Source of the DNA: Knoellia sp031844405
GTDB taxonomy: Bacteria; Actinomycetota; Actinomycetes; Actinomycetales; Dermatophilaceae
DNA: 64,000 nucleotides
Direction of reading: 5' to 3'
Assembly (NCBI GenBank): GCA_031844405.1
Contig: JAUZVC010000003.1
Span: 1-64,000, forward strand
Shown: piece after piece, positions 50,637 through 60,128 of the stretch
How positions within the stretch are numbered: position 1 is the stretch's first letter
Layout of the letters: every line of letters starts with the position of its first letter
The notes under the pieces: model-generated
What the model was told of the DNA's origin: nothing
The model's database searches: none
The model's input: the letters and a program-made list of their open reading frames with translations, nothing else
Made by a program: the position numbers and the translations under genes

Positions 50637-53600
50637 GTGCCCGAGCCCCGTCCCGTCGTCGCCGACCGTGGGCCGGTCGACCCCGAGCGCCTGAGGTATC
50701 CCGCACAGCTGCCCGTCGTCGAGCGTCGCGACGACATCCTCGCCGCGATCCGCGACCACCAGGTCGTCGTCATCGCCGGCGAGACCGGGTCCGGCAAGAC
50801 GACCCAGCTCCCGAAGATGTGCCTCGAGCTCGGCCTCGGCGCCACCGGCCAGATCGGTCACACCCAGCCGCGTCGGATCGCCGCGCGGAGCGTCGCCGAG
50901 CGCATCGCCGAGGAGATGGAGGTCGAGCTCGGCGACCTCGTCGGCTACCAGGTGCGCTTCACCGACCACTCGAGCGACCGCACCCGCATCAAGGTCATGA
51001 CCGACGGCATCCTGCTCGCGGAGATGCAGCGCGATCGCGACCTGCGCCGCTACGACACGATCATCATCGACGAGGCGCACGAGCGCTCGCTCAACATCGA
51101 CTTCATCCTCGGCTACCTCAAGTCGCTGCTGCCGCGCCGTCCCGACCTCAAGGTCGTCATCACCTCGGCCACCATCGACCCGGCCCGCTTCGCCGAGCAC
51201 TTCTCCACCGACGCTCGCGGAGCCGTCGTGCGAGAGGTGCCGGTCATCGAGGTGTCGGGGCGGACCTATCCCGTCGAGATCCGCTACCGCCCGCTCGTCG
51301 AGCGCGGCGAGGGCGGGCACGTCGTCGAGGAGCGCGACCAGGTCACCGGCGTCGTCGACGCCGTCACCGAGCTGTGGACCGAGACCCCTCCCGGTCACAC
51401 CGCGACCGACATCCTCGTCTTCTTCTCCGGGGAGCGCGAGATCCGCGACGCGGCCGACGCACTCACCGGCCTGGGCCTGCCGAACACCGAGGTCCTCCCG
51501 CTCTACGCCAGGCTCTCGGCGGCCGAGCAGCACCGGGTCTTCACCCGGGGCAAGGGACGCCGGATCATCCTCGCCACCAACGTCGCCGAGACCTCGCTCA
51601 CCGTGCCGGGCATCGGCTACGTCATCGACACGGGCACCGCCCGCATCTCGCGCTACTCCCAGCGCACCAAGGTCCAGCGGCTGCCGATCGAACCGATCTC
51701 GCAGGCCAGTGCGGCCCAGCGGTCCGGTCGCTGCGGCCGCGTCGCCGACGGCATCGCCATCCGGCTCTACTCCGAGGAGGACTTCGAGAGCCGGCCCCAG
51801 TTCACCGACCCCGAGATCCAGCGCACGTCGCTCGCGTCCGTCATCCTCCAGATGACCTCGCTGGGGCTCGGCGACGTCGCCCGCTTCCCGTTCGTCGACG
51901 CTCCCGACCCGAAGCAGATCGCGGACGGCGTCCGGCTCCTCGAGGAGCTGCGGGCGCTGCGCGAGGGCCAGGGGAGGCGAGGCGAGAAGCGGCTCACGGC
52001 ATACGGGAAGACGCTCGCCCGACTGCCGCTCGACCCGCGCATGGGACGGATGCTCATCGAGGCGGGTCGGCTCGGGTGCACCAATGAGGTGCTCGTCGTC
52101 GTCGCGGCCCTGTCGATCCAGGACCCGCGCGAGCGGCCGGTCGACAAGGAGGCGCAGGCGCAGCAGCAGCACGCGCGCTTCAAGAGCGAGACCTCGGACT
52201 TCGCCGGCTTCCACGCCCTGTGGCGCTACCTCAAGGAGCAGCAGAAGGCGTTGTCCTCCAGCGCTTTTCGCCGGATGTGCAAGGCGGAGTTCCTCCACTA
52301 CCTGCGGATTCGCGAGTGGCAGGACCTGCACCAGCAGCTGCGCAGCGCGTGCAAGCAGGCGCGCATCGACCCCGATCAGAGCTCGGCCGCCAAGGACGGC
52401 GAGCCCGACTGGGACGTCGTGCACAAGGCACTCCTCGCCGGGCTCCTCTCGCACGTCGGCGTCCGCGACGAGCAGAAGCGAGAGTATGCCGGTGCGCGCG
52501 GTTCGCGGTTCGCGATCAACCCGGGATCGGGACTCTTCAAGAAGCAGCCCGACGTCGTCATGGCCGCCGAGCTCGTCGAGACGACCCGGCTCTGGGCTCG
52601 CGTCAACGCCGCCATCGAGCCCGAGTGGGCCGAGGAGGTCGGCGCGCACGTCGTCAAGCGCACCTACTCCGAGCCCCGCTGGTCGAAGTCGCAGGGCAGC
52701 GTCATCGCCTCCGAGCGCGTCACCCTCTACGGCGTCCCGCTCGTCGTCGACCGCACCGTGCAGTACGGCCGGATCAACCCGGAGGAGGCGCGTGACCTCT
52801 TCATCCGGCACGCGCTCGTCGAGGGCGACTGGGAGACGCACCACAGGTTCTGGAAGACCAACAGCGAACTGCTGCAGCGTCTGTCGGAGCTGGAGGAGCG
52901 TGCCCGCCGACGCGACCTCGTCGTCGACGACGAGGTCGTCTTCGAGTTCTACGACGCCCGCATCCCGCCCGACGTCACCTCCAGCCGCCACTTCGACAGG
53001 TGGTGGAAGGGCGAGCAGCGGCGCCGGCCCGACCTGCTCACCTTCACCGAGGAGCTGCTCACCCGCGACGATGCCGACGCCGTCTCGGCCGGCGACTACC
53101 CGCGCACCTGGCGCCAGGGCGACCTCGAGCTCGACGTCACCTACCAGTTCTCGCCGGGCGAGGCCGCAGACGGCGTGACCGTGCACGTGCCGACCGCGGT
53201 CCTCAACCGCGTGGACGCCGTGGGGTTCGACTGGCAGGTGCCGGGGCTGCGCGAGGACCTCGCCGTCGCCCTGCTCAAGTCGCTGCCCAAGGCGACCCGG
53301 CGCCACTTCGTGCCGACACCGGACCACGCGCACGCCGCACTGGCCGCCGCCGACCCGGCATCGGGCGCGGCCTTCACCGACGAGCTGGCCCGGGTGCTCC
53401 GCGAGCGGACCGGCGTCGCGGTGCCGCCGGGGGAGTGGGACTGGGCCCGCGTCCCCGACCACCTGCGCATCACCTTCTCGGTCGAGGCGCCCGGCGGTCG
53501 GGTCGTCGCCCGCGGCAAGGACCTCGACGAGCTGCGCCCGAAGTCCGAGGGCGCGGTGCGCAAGCGCATGGCGCGGGCCGGGGCGTCGATCGAGCGGCGG

Positions 53601-54470
53601 GGCCTCACGGGCTGGACCGTCGACGACGTGCCCCGCACCTTCGAGGGCCGTTCCGACGGGCACACCGTCCAGGGCTTCCCGGCGCTCGTCGACGAGGGCA
53701 CGTCGGTGGCGCTGCGCGTGCTCGACCACCAGGGCACGGCGGCCGCCGCCCACCGGCAGGGGGTGCGCCGGCTGCTGCTGCTCAACACGAGCGCCCCGTG
53801 GAAGCGGGTCCTCGCCCGCCTCACCAACGCCCAGAAGCTCGCGCTGGGGCAGAACCCGCACGGGTCGGTCCCGGCGCTGCTCGAGGACTGCCTCGCCGCC
53901 GCCGTCGACTCGATCGTCGCCGACCACGTCGCCGGGGAGGTGCGCACGCGGGCGGAGTTCGAGACCGCGCTCGCGGCCGTGCGGACCCACGTCGTCACCG
54001 GGGTCCTTGTGGTCGTCGAGGCGGTCGAGCCCGTGCTCGCGCTCGCGGGTGACGTGCGGCGCCGGCTCGACGCGATCGGAGCAGGTGCCGGTGCGCGCAG
54101 CCTCGCCGCGACGACGGCCGACGTGCGGGCCCAGCTCGACGGGCTCGTCAGGCCGGGCTTCGTCGCCGAGACGGGGCTGGCGCGGCTTCCGCACCTCCAG
54201 CGCTACCTCAGGGCGATGCTCCAGCGCCTCGAGCGGGCCGCCACGAACCCGCGCGAGGCCCAGCTGCAGGCGCAGGTCGACTCGGTCGAGACGGCATACG
54301 CCGACCTCCTCGACGCGCTCCCGGCGACCGCCGCCCGCGCGCCCGAGGTGACCGACATCGCGTGGATGATCGAGGAGCTGCGCGTGAGCCTCTTCGCTCA
54401 GTCTCTGGGAACCGCCCATCCGGTGAGCGAGAAGCGCGTGCGCAACGCCATCGCAGCCGTGACCCCATGA
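50637..54470 (+). CDS. hrpA: ATP-dependent RNA helicase HrpA
   Basis: 1277 residues, typical for the DEAH-box HrpA. Walker A GETGSGKTTQ (about 48-57), DEAH box at about 145-148 (IIIDEAHERS), SAT in VITSATIDP, then the C-terminal helicase domain with TNVAETSLTVPGI and QRSGRCGRV. The helicase-associated domains and an OB fold follow, and a long C-terminal DUF3418 region (about 680-1277). E. coli HrpA acts on fimbrial mRNA and rescues collided ribosomes. Several CGGCATAC copies lie inside. The leaderless promoter lies in the end of the preceding gene. Confidence 0.95.
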   Translation: MPEPRPVVADRGPVDPERLRYPAQLPVVERRDDILAAIRDHQVVVIAGETGSGKTTQLPKMCLELGLGATGQIGHTQPRRIAARSVAERIAEEMEVELGDLVGYQVRFTDHSSDRTRIKVMTDGILLAEMQRDRDLRRYDTIIIDEAHERSLNIDFILGYLKSLLPRRPDLKVVITSATIDPARFAEHFSTDARGAVVREVPVIEVSGRTYPVEIRYRPLVERGEGGHVVEERDQVTGVVDAVTELWTETPPGHTATDILVFFSGEREIRDAADALTGLGLPNTEVLPLYARLSAAEQHRVFTRGKGRRIILATNVAETSLTVPGIGYVIDTGTARISRYSQRTKVQRLPIEPISQASAAQRSGRCGRVADGIAIRLYSEEDFESRPQFTDPEIQRTSLASVILQMTSLGLGDVARFPFVDAPDPKQIADGVRLLEELRALREGQGRRGEKRLTAYGKTLARLPLDPRMGRMLIEAGRLGCTNEVLVVVAALSIQDPRERPVDKEAQAQQQHARFKSETSDFAGFHALWRYLKEQQKALSSSAFRRMCKAEFLHYLRIREWQDLHQQLRSACKQARIDPDQSSAAKDGEPDWDVVHKALLAGLLSHVGVRDEQKREYAGARGSRFAINPGSGLFKKQPDVVMAAELVETTRLWARVNAAIEPEWAEEVGAHVVKRTYSEPRWSKSQGSVIASERVTLYGVPLVVDRTVQYGRINPEEARDLFIRHALVEGDWETHHRFWKTNSELLQRLSELEERARRRDLVVDDEVVFEFYDARIPPDVTSSRHFDRWWKGEQRRRPDLLTFTEELLTRDDADAVSAGDYPRTWRQGDLELDVTYQFSPGEAADGVTVHVPTAVLNRVDAVGFDWQVPGLREDLAVALLKSLPKATRRHFVPTPDHAHAALAAADPASGAAFTDELARVLRERTGVAVPPGEWDWARVPDHLRITFSVEAPGGRVVARGKDLDELRPKSEGAVRKRMARAGASIERRGLTGWTVDDVPRTFEGRSDGHTVQGFPALVDEGTSVALRVLDHQGTAAAAHRQGVRRLLLLNTSAPWKRVLARLTNAQKLALGQNPHGSVPALLEDCLAAAVDSIVADHVAGEVRTRAEFETALAAVRTHVVTGVLVVVEAVEPVLALAGDVRRRLDAIGAGAGARSLAATTADVRAQLDGLVRPGFVAETGLARLPHLQRYLRAMLQRLERAATNPREAQLQAQVDSVETAYADLLDALPATAARAPEVTDIAWMIEELRVSLFAQSLGTAHPVSEKRVRNAIAAVTP

Positions 54471-54533
54471 GGGAATCTCCGTGCCCACCGGCACGTTTGA
54501 CCAGACACGTGACCCCCCTGAGAGGCTGTTCCC

Positions 54534-55442
54534 GTGCAGAACCCGTCTGACCTCTACCGCTTCGAGATCGACGTCCAGCCGCCGACCCGGCAGCCGGGCG
54601 CGCTCATCGTGCTCCTCGGCGCGTTCATCGACGCCGGCAACATCCAGCGCATCCTCGGCACGCATCTCGTCGACACGACGGACGCCGAGGTCGTGGCGAC
54701 GTTCGACGTCGACGCGCTGCTCGACTACCGCGGGCGGCGCCCGGCGATGGTCTTCGACACCAACCGGTGGGAGAGCTATGCCGACCCGTCGATGGTCCTC
54801 TACCGGATGCGCGACCGCGACGGCCAGACCTACTACCTGCTCACCGGTCCCGAGCCGGACTTCCAGTGGGAGCGCACGATCGAGGCGATCCGCCAGCTCA
54901 TCCAGATCCTCGGGATCACGCTCGTCGTCACGAGCCACGGCATCCCGATGGGCGTGCCGCACACCCGTCCCGTGGGCATGACGGCGCACGCCACCGACCC
55001 CCGCCTCGTCGGTGACAAGGAGTCCCCGTTCGGGCAGGTGCAGGTGCCGGCGAGCTTCCCGGCTCTGCTCGAGCTGCGCCTCGGCGAGGCCGGGCGCGAC
55101 GCGCTCGGGTTCGCGATCCACGTGCCGCAGTACCTCGCGCAGGCGGAGTGGGCCGAGGGTGCCCTTGCCGCGCTCAACGCGATCACCGACGCCACCGGGC
55201 TCAACCTGCCGAACGACGAGCTCGTCGCCAAGGCCGGGGTCAACAACCGCGAGATCGCGGCCGAGCTCGCCGACAACGCCGAGGCCGGCCAGATCGTCAA
55301 CGCGTTGGAGCAGCAGTACGACGCGTTCGTCGAGGGCCAGGAGCGTCCGAGCCTGCTCGCGACCGAGGCCGAGGACCTGCCGTCCGCCGACGAGCTCGGT
55401 GCCGACATCGAGGAGTTCCTCCGCAACGTCAGCGACGACTGA
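54534..55442 (+). CDS. PAC2 family protein
   Basis: 302 residues of the PAC2 (proteasome-assembly-chaperone 2 type) family: GALIVLLGAFIDAGNIQRILGTHL, VATFDVDALLDYRGRRPAMVFDTNRWESY, YYLLTGPEPDFQWERTIEAI and HGIPMGVPHTRPVGMTAHAT are conserved in actinobacterial members. An acidic helical C-terminal tail follows. In archaea and eukaryotes relatives help to build the 20S core; in bacteria function is not established. GTG 54534 lies 63 bases after hrpA and has GAGGCT six bases upstream, perhaps a weak leaderless -10. Confidence 0.85.
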   Translation: MQNPSDLYRFEIDVQPPTRQPGALIVLLGAFIDAGNIQRILGTHLVDTTDAEVVATFDVDALLDYRGRRPAMVFDTNRWESYADPSMVLYRMRDRDGQTYYLLTGPEPDFQWERTIEAIRQLIQILGITLVVTSHGIPMGVPHTRPVGMTAHATDPRLVGDKESPFGQVQVPASFPALLELRLGEAGRDALGFAIHVPQYLAQAEWAEGALAALNAITDATGLNLPNDELVAKAGVNNREIAAELADNAEAGQIVNALEQQYDAFVEGQERPSLLATEAEDLPSADELGADIEEFLRNVSDD

Positions 55443-55456
55443 CCGACGCCCCTCTG

Positions 55457-55532
55457 CGACTTCTTGCCATTTCCAGCGCGTCCCAGCGCAGGTGCACCGT
55501 GCGCGCGACCCGCTGGAAATGGCAAGAAGTCG
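55457..55532. repeat. perfect palindromic element, copy 2
   Basis: Arms of 22 bases at 55457-55478 and 55511-55532 are perfect reverse complements, with 32 bases between. The outer ends are CGACTTCTTGC and GCAAGAAGTCG, shared with the element at 10872-10944. It lies in the gap between two convergent genes and may also terminate transcription in both directions. Confidence 0.7.
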
Positions 55533-55565
55533 GGTACCGGGGGACGCGGGGCGCGGGTAGGGCAG

Positions 55566-57263
55566 TCAGTCCTTGGCGTCGGACCAGCGGGCGATGACCG
55601 AGGTGTCGGCGACGAACCGCACCGGCGCACCCGCCGCCCACCGCCGCGAGGCGTCGGCCAGGGCCCGGTCGACGAGCGCCGACACCTCCTCGGCTCGCTC
55701 GGCGGGTGCGTGCACGAGCAGCTCGTCGTGCAGGCACAGCACGATCTCGGCGCCCAGCGGCCCGCCGAGCGCACGGACCGTCGCCGCCCACGCCTTGAAG
55801 AGCTCGGCCGCGGCCCCCTGGATGATCGCGTTGCGCGCGAACCGTCCTCGCGCCGCGTCGAGCGCCGGGTTCGTGCCCACCGGTGACTGCGCGAGGAAGC
55901 GACCCGTCGGGATGAGCCGACCGCCGAAGGTGCGCAGCGGCTCGCCGCGCACGCCGCTGTCGTAGGCGCGGTCGAGCAGCCCCATCGCCACCGGGTAGGC
56001 CCGCTCGAGCCCGCGCAGCGCCTCACCCGCGGCGCCGCTGCGCTGGCCGTACATCGCCGCGAGCACCGCCACCTTGGCCACCGGCCGATCGACGCCGAGA
56101 CGTGACGCCACCGGCGCATAGAGGTCGTCGGCGCGCGTCGCCTCGGCGAAGACCGGGTCGCCCGAGACGACGGCGAGGACCCGCGGCTCGATCTGCCCGA
56201 GGTCGGCGCGGACGAGCACGTGCCCGGGGTGCGCGGCCACGCCGGCCCGCAGCGCCGCGGGCAGGTTGTGGAGCCCGTTCTCGGCGGTCATCCGCCCCGC
56301 CGCGCCGTCGCAGGCCGACCAGCCGCCGCGGAGCCGGTCGTCGGGGCCCACGCACTCGTCGAGCCAGCGGTAGCCGTAGGTCGTCGCGATCCGCTCCGCC
56401 TTGCGCCACGTGAGGAGCGCGTCCACGACGGGGTGGACCTGCCGGTAGGCGTCGAGCACCCACTTGCGCGTGTTGGGCACGTCGACACCGACGCCGGCGA
56501 GCATGTCGCGCACCTGCTGGGGGTTGCGCAGGTCGGTCGACTCGCGGCCGGGCACGTGCTGCAGCACCTGTGCGTCGCGCTCGCGTCGCGCCGCGACCGC
56601 CGCCTCCTCGGAGGACGCACGCGGACCGGCGAACTCGGCGATGAGCCGTTCGAGGACGACGCGGTCGACGGGCAGGCCGCCTCGTTCGAGCTCGAGGCAC
56701 AGCAGGGCCGCCGCGGACTCCGAGTGCACCGTCCCCACGATCCGGGGGCCGAGCGACCCGGCACGCTCCCGCTGCCCCACGGCGCACTCGAGCGCCGCCT
56801 CGGCCCACCGCAGCAGCCGTTCGTCGGTCTCGAGCCAGCCCGTCGCCGCGTCGACGCGCAGGTGGCCGTCGGGCCGCACCAGGTCGTCGGGCCCCACCTC
56901 GTCGCCCGCCGAGAAGTCGAAGAGGTCACCTGCCGACGGAGCCGGCATCGTCGAGACCGGTATGCCGTGTGCCCCCGCCCAGACGCGACCGGGCTCCGCG
57001 TCCCACCCGCCGTGGAGGATGCGGTGGGCCTCGGCGAGGTCCCAGGCCCGGGCAACGGGTGAGCCGGCCGCGGCCACCAGCGGGCCGGCATACCGGGCGC
57101 TCCACCAGACCCACCGCGGGCGGGACGACGACTCGAGGGCCGCGAGCTCGCGGGTGACGTCAGCGGCCGGTCCGACGGTGCGGACGCCGTCGCCGACGAG
57201 CGCGGCACGGCCACCGTGGACCACGGCGGCGACGAGGTCGGCGGAGCCGCCGGCGAAGGCCAT
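55566..57263 (-). CDS. bifunctional 3'-5' exonuclease/DNA polymerase (PolA-like)
   Basis: 565 residues of a second family A polymerase found in actinobacteria besides PolA. Motif A is LVRADLGQIEPRVLAVVSGD, motif B KVAVLAAMYGQRSGAAGEAL and motif C VLCLHDELLVHAP; the polymerase half covers about 290-560. The N-terminal half resembles a 3'-5' exonuclease domain, but the usual DEDDy residues are not all apparent, so exonuclease activity is doubtful. Motif B has a shortened O-helix. Role is unknown, probably repair. It stands between the palindromic element and the divergent EcsC gene. Confidence 0.85.
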   Translation of the reverse strand: MAFAGGSADLVAAVVHGGRAALVGDGVRTVGPAADVTRELAALESSSRPRWVWWSARYAGPLVAAAGSPVARAWDLAEAHRILHGGWDAEPGRVWAGAHGIPVSTMPAPSAGDLFDFSAGDEVGPDDLVRPDGHLRVDAATGWLETDERLLRWAEAALECAVGQRERAGSLGPRIVGTVHSESAAALLCLELERGGLPVDRVVLERLIAEFAGPRASSEEAAVAARRERDAQVLQHVPGRESTDLRNPQQVRDMLAGVGVDVPNTRKWVLDAYRQVHPVVDALLTWRKAERIATTYGYRWLDECVGPDDRLRGGWSACDGAAGRMTAENGLHNLPAALRAGVAAHPGHVLVRADLGQIEPRVLAVVSGDPVFAEATRADDLYAPVASRLGVDRPVAKVAVLAAMYGQRSGAAGEALRGLERAYPVAMGLLDRAYDSGVRGEPLRTFGGRLIPTGRFLAQSPVGTNPALDAARGRFARNAIIQGAAAELFKAWAATVRALGGPLGAEIVLCLHDELLVHAPAERAEEVSALVDRALADASRRWAAGAPVRFVADTSVIARWSDAKD

Positions 57264-57392
57264 GCGCGCAGCCTAGGTGAGGGCCAGGACACCCACTCGC
57301 CCGAGCGGCCCACCCGCCTCGACGTGGCAGGATCGGACGGGACAGCAGTCGCGACGGTGCCGGCGCGAGCCGCGCACCACAGGAGGTCATCA

Positions 57393-58142
57393 GTGGGACT
57401 CTTCGGATTCGGCAAGGACGACGCCAAGGACGCCAAGGACCAGATCGCGCAGACGAAGTCCGCGCTCGAGCAGGCCCAGGAGGCACCCAAGGACCAAGGC
57501 TTCGTCGGCAACTCCGCCACGAAGATGGTCGAGAACCTCCTCGACACCGGCATCGACGGGAAGGGTCCGTTCGACTCGGCGGCCAAGGTCGCGGCCTCCG
57601 CGCTCAGGAAGAACAACGGCAACGCCGAGGCCGCCGTCGACGACATCGTCAAGGGCCACCTCAAGCTCGCCGCGGCCGGCGGGTTCGTCACGAGCCTCGG
57701 TGGGTTCATCACCCTCCCGGTCTCGCTGCCGGCCAACGTGCTCGGCTTCTACCTCATCGCCACCCGGATGACGGCGGCCGTCGCGTCCCTGCGCGGGCAC
57801 GACATCGGCCAGCCGCAGATCCGCACCGCCGTCCTGCTCACCCTCGTGGGCGCCGACGCCGACGACCTCCTCGCGAAGGCGGGGATGGTCGCCCCTGCGG
57901 GACGACTCACCAACCTCGCCGCCCAGCGGCTCCCCGGCCCGGCGCTCATGGTCGTCAACAAGGCGATCGGCTTCCGGCTGCTCTCGACGGCCGGCAAGAA
58001 GACGTTCTCGCGCTTCGGTCGCAACGTGCCGCTCGTCGGTGGCGTCGTCGGTGCCGGGCTCGACGGGTGGCTGCTCAAGCGCATCTCCGACAACGCGAGG
58101 CGCGAGTTCCCGGCGGCGGCGACGCAGATCGCGCAGGCCTGA
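57393..58142 (+). CDS. EcsC family protein
   Basis: 249 residues. The start is an amphipathic helix (LFGFGKDDAKDAKDQIAQTKSALEQAQ). The EcsC domain (about 35-245) has KMVENLLDTGIDGKGPFDSAAKVAASAL, GGFVTSLGGFITLPVSLPANVLGFYLIATRMTAAVASLRG and NVPLVGGVVGAGLDGWLLKRISDNA. Two hydrophobic stretches suggest membrane association. Function is unknown; EcsC in Bacillus belongs to an ABC transporter locus. AGGAGG lies before GTG 57393. It ends one base before the DUF1232 gene, probably one operon. Confidence 0.85.
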   Translation: MGLFGFGKDDAKDAKDQIAQTKSALEQAQEAPKDQGFVGNSATKMVENLLDTGIDGKGPFDSAAKVAASALRKNNGNAEAAVDDIVKGHLKLAAAGGFVTSLGGFITLPVSLPANVLGFYLIATRMTAAVASLRGHDIGQPQIRTAVLLTLVGADADDLLAKAGMVAPAGRLTNLAAQRLPGPALMVVNKAIGFRLLSTAGKKTFSRFGRNVPLVGGVVGAGLDGWLLKRISDNARREFPAAATQIAQA

Positions 58143-58143
58143 C

Positions 58144-58581
58144 ATGGCGATGGCCTCCAAGGTCACGACGTTCAAGAGCCTCGCGACGGCGATCCGCATC
58201 GCCACCCGGCCCGGTGGGCCGTCGATGGTCGAGCGGGCCCAGGCCGTGCCGCGGCTTGTCATGGCGGTGCGCTCGGGCGAGTACACCGGGACGTCCGTCG
58301 GCCGCCTCCTCATGATCGCCGGCGCCGCCGGCTACCTCGTCTCCCCGGTGGACCTGCTGCCCGAGGCGCTGCTCGGTGCCTTCGGGCTCGCCGACGACGC
58401 GATGGTCGGGTCGTGGCTCGCCGCGCAGCTCGTCACCGAGACCGAGGCATTCCTCGAGTGGGAGCGTTCGACCGGACGTGGGTCCGGGCACGGGGCCGGT
58501 CCCAGGACGGCCGCGGACGCGGTCCCGGGCGAGGTCGTCGACGACGCCTCTCGTGGGGGTTCGGTCCCGCCGCGTGCCTGA
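58144..58581 (+). CDS. YkvA family DUF1232 protein
   Basis: 145 residues with the DUF1232 pattern: LLMIAGAAGYLVSPVDLLPEALLGAFGLADDAMVGSWLA (about 58-97), including the conserved SPVDLLP. The family has one or two membrane segments. The C-terminus is a Gly/Arg-rich tail. Function unknown. It follows the EcsC gene by one base, and both may work at the membrane. Confidence 0.85.
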   Translation: MAMASKVTTFKSLATAIRIATRPGGPSMVERAQAVPRLVMAVRSGEYTGTSVGRLLMIAGAAGYLVSPVDLLPEALLGAFGLADDAMVGSWLAAQLVTETEAFLEWERSTGRGSGHGAGPRTAADAVPGEVVDDASRGGSVPPRA

Positions 58582-58674
58582 ACGTCGTCCACAGACGTCG
58601 CGTATGCCGTCCGCCGTCCACAGCGGTCGAGCCTGACCCTTCCGCGGCGGTCACGGCCTCCCGAGGGTGGGCAC

Positions 58675-59937
58675 ATGACCACTGTGAAAGTCTCCACGAC
58701 CGACGAGATGCTGGCGTTGCTGCCGCACCAGGTCGGCCACCGCATCTCTCGCTCCCTCACCGTCAGCGTCGTCTCCGGCGGCCTGCTCGGGCCGGTGGCC
58801 CGGATCGACCTGCCGCCCGAACGGGACGTGCGGCCCACCGCGCGGTTGCTGGTCGAGAGCCTGCTGCGCGTCGGGCCGGAGTCGGCGCTCCTCGTCGGCC
58901 ACGAGGGTGTGGCCGGCGAGTCCCGGTCCCTGTTGCAGGCCGTCCACCGCGGGCTGCGGTCGGCCGGCGTGGGGATCATCGACCACGTCGTCGTGCGCGA
59001 CGGCCGGTGGTGGGGCTGGTGCTGCCGACCCGCGGACGCGCTCGACGGCCTCCTGCCGGAGCACGTCGACGGGCATCCCGTACCGGACGACTTCGAGGTG
59101 CCGGCGGTCGCCGAGCTCATCGCCCGGGGGAGTGCCCCGCTGGCGAGTCGGGGCCAGGTGGGCGCGCTCGTCGAGGAGGACCCCGCGCTGAGCCACGGGG
59201 TCGGCGCCGCGCTCGCGGCCCTCTCGGAGCCGGGAGGAGTGCTTCTGCCGAGAGTCGCCGACGGAGGCGAAACCGAGGAGGACGGGGACGAGTGCGAGGG
59301 GGCCTGCCGGTCAGGGTGCGAGTGGTGCGACTCATGGAGCGACGACGAGGAGCTGAACGACGAGGAGCTGAACGACGAGGAGCGGGCCAGGCGGGACGCC
59401 GACCTCGACGAGGTAGTGCGTGCGATCGGTGCCCGCATGCGAGAGCTCGGTCGGGTGCCGCACCTCTGGGCGCAGGTCCTCGCCCCGGTCGGGGATCGTG
59501 GTGACACGTTCGCGGTGACCGACGAGGACGCCGCCCAGTTGGTCCGGTCCCTCGCCGACAAGCCTTGGCGCGACGCCCTCGTCGCGTGGATGTCGCCCGT
59601 GATGTTCCCCCTCGACAAGGTCGACGACGACTCGACGGACCTGTTGCGCCGCAGCGTGACGACGGGCCCGGTGACGACGTCCGAGGAGTCCGAGGTGGTG
59701 CTCCGGCGCCTGCTCGCCATGGCGACCCGCGTGCCGGACACCTGGCCCGACGAGGCCGCCGCGCTCTGCACGGTGGCGGGATGCGTGGCGTGGGGAGTCG
59801 GCAACGGTTCCACTGCCGGCGACGCCGTCGCCAGGGCGCTGCGCGTCGACCCGGACTACCGTCTGGCGGCCTTCCTCGACCGCATGATCGAGCACCAGAT
59901 GCGGCCGCGCCAGCGGTGGGGCGAGATCGCCGCCTGA
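58675..59937 (+). CDS. DUF4192 family protein
   Basis: 420 residues of an actinobacterial family of unknown function. The N-terminal part VKVSTTDEMLALLPHQVGHRISRSLTVSVVS is its signature (DUF4192). A Cys cluster (CEGACRSGCEWCDSW, about 206-220) and three tandem copies of DEELN/DEER (about 222-236) form an acidic insert, followed by LDEVVRAIGARM, WRDALVAWMSPVMFPLD and VARALRVDPDYRLAAFLDRM. DUF4192 genes are often near sigA and DNA-repair genes in actinobacteria, as here. The Cys and tandem repeat insert looks lineage-specific. Confidence 0.85.
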   Translation: MTTVKVSTTDEMLALLPHQVGHRISRSLTVSVVSGGLLGPVARIDLPPERDVRPTARLLVESLLRVGPESALLVGHEGVAGESRSLLQAVHRGLRSAGVGIIDHVVVRDGRWWGWCCRPADALDGLLPEHVDGHPVPDDFEVPAVAELIARGSAPLASRGQVGALVEEDPALSHGVGAALAALSEPGGVLLPRVADGGETEEDGDECEGACRSGCEWCDSWSDDEELNDEELNDEERARRDADLDEVVRAIGARMRELGRVPHLWAQVLAPVGDRGDTFAVTDEDAAQLVRSLADKPWRDALVAWMSPVMFPLDKVDDDSTDLLRRSVTTGPVTTSEESEVVLRRLLAMATRVPDTWPDEAAALCTVAGCVAWGVGNGSTAGDAVARALRVDPDYRLAAFLDRMIEHQMRPRQRWGEIAA

Positions 59938-60000
59938 CCGGCGCTCTCACGGTGCGGACAACCCTCCCGCAGGGCACGTCGGCGCACCTAGACTCGAGCC

Positions 60001-60110
60001 CAGGTCAAGAGTCCCAGCGACAAGCCCCGGCTTGCTGGGCGGCAACCCTCCTCGCGGTGGGGTGCCCCGGGTGAGGACACGGCCCGTCGGCATCCGACGG
60101 GCAAGCGCGA
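60001..60110 (+). ncRNA. SAM-IV riboswitch (copy 3), upstream of metX
   Basis: The order is the same as in the other copies: GGTCAAGAGTCCCAGCG, CAAGCCCCGGCTTGCTGGG, CGGCAACCCTCC, GCGGTGGGGTGCC, CCGGGTGAGGAC, then CCCGTCGG...CCGACGGG, a complete extra stem. TAGACT at 59989-59994 is the likely -10. GAGGAG at 60115-60120 is the metX ribosome site just beyond. Relative to copy 2 the GGTCATGAG has become GGTCAAGAG. Confidence 0.92.
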
Positions 60111-60128
60111 CTCCGAGGAGCACCCCCG

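Noticed and set aside
50574..55121. 1515-codon open frame on the minus strand
   Set aside because: It is antisense to hrpA and the PAC2 gene and shows no recognisable domain. It is a compositional shadow.
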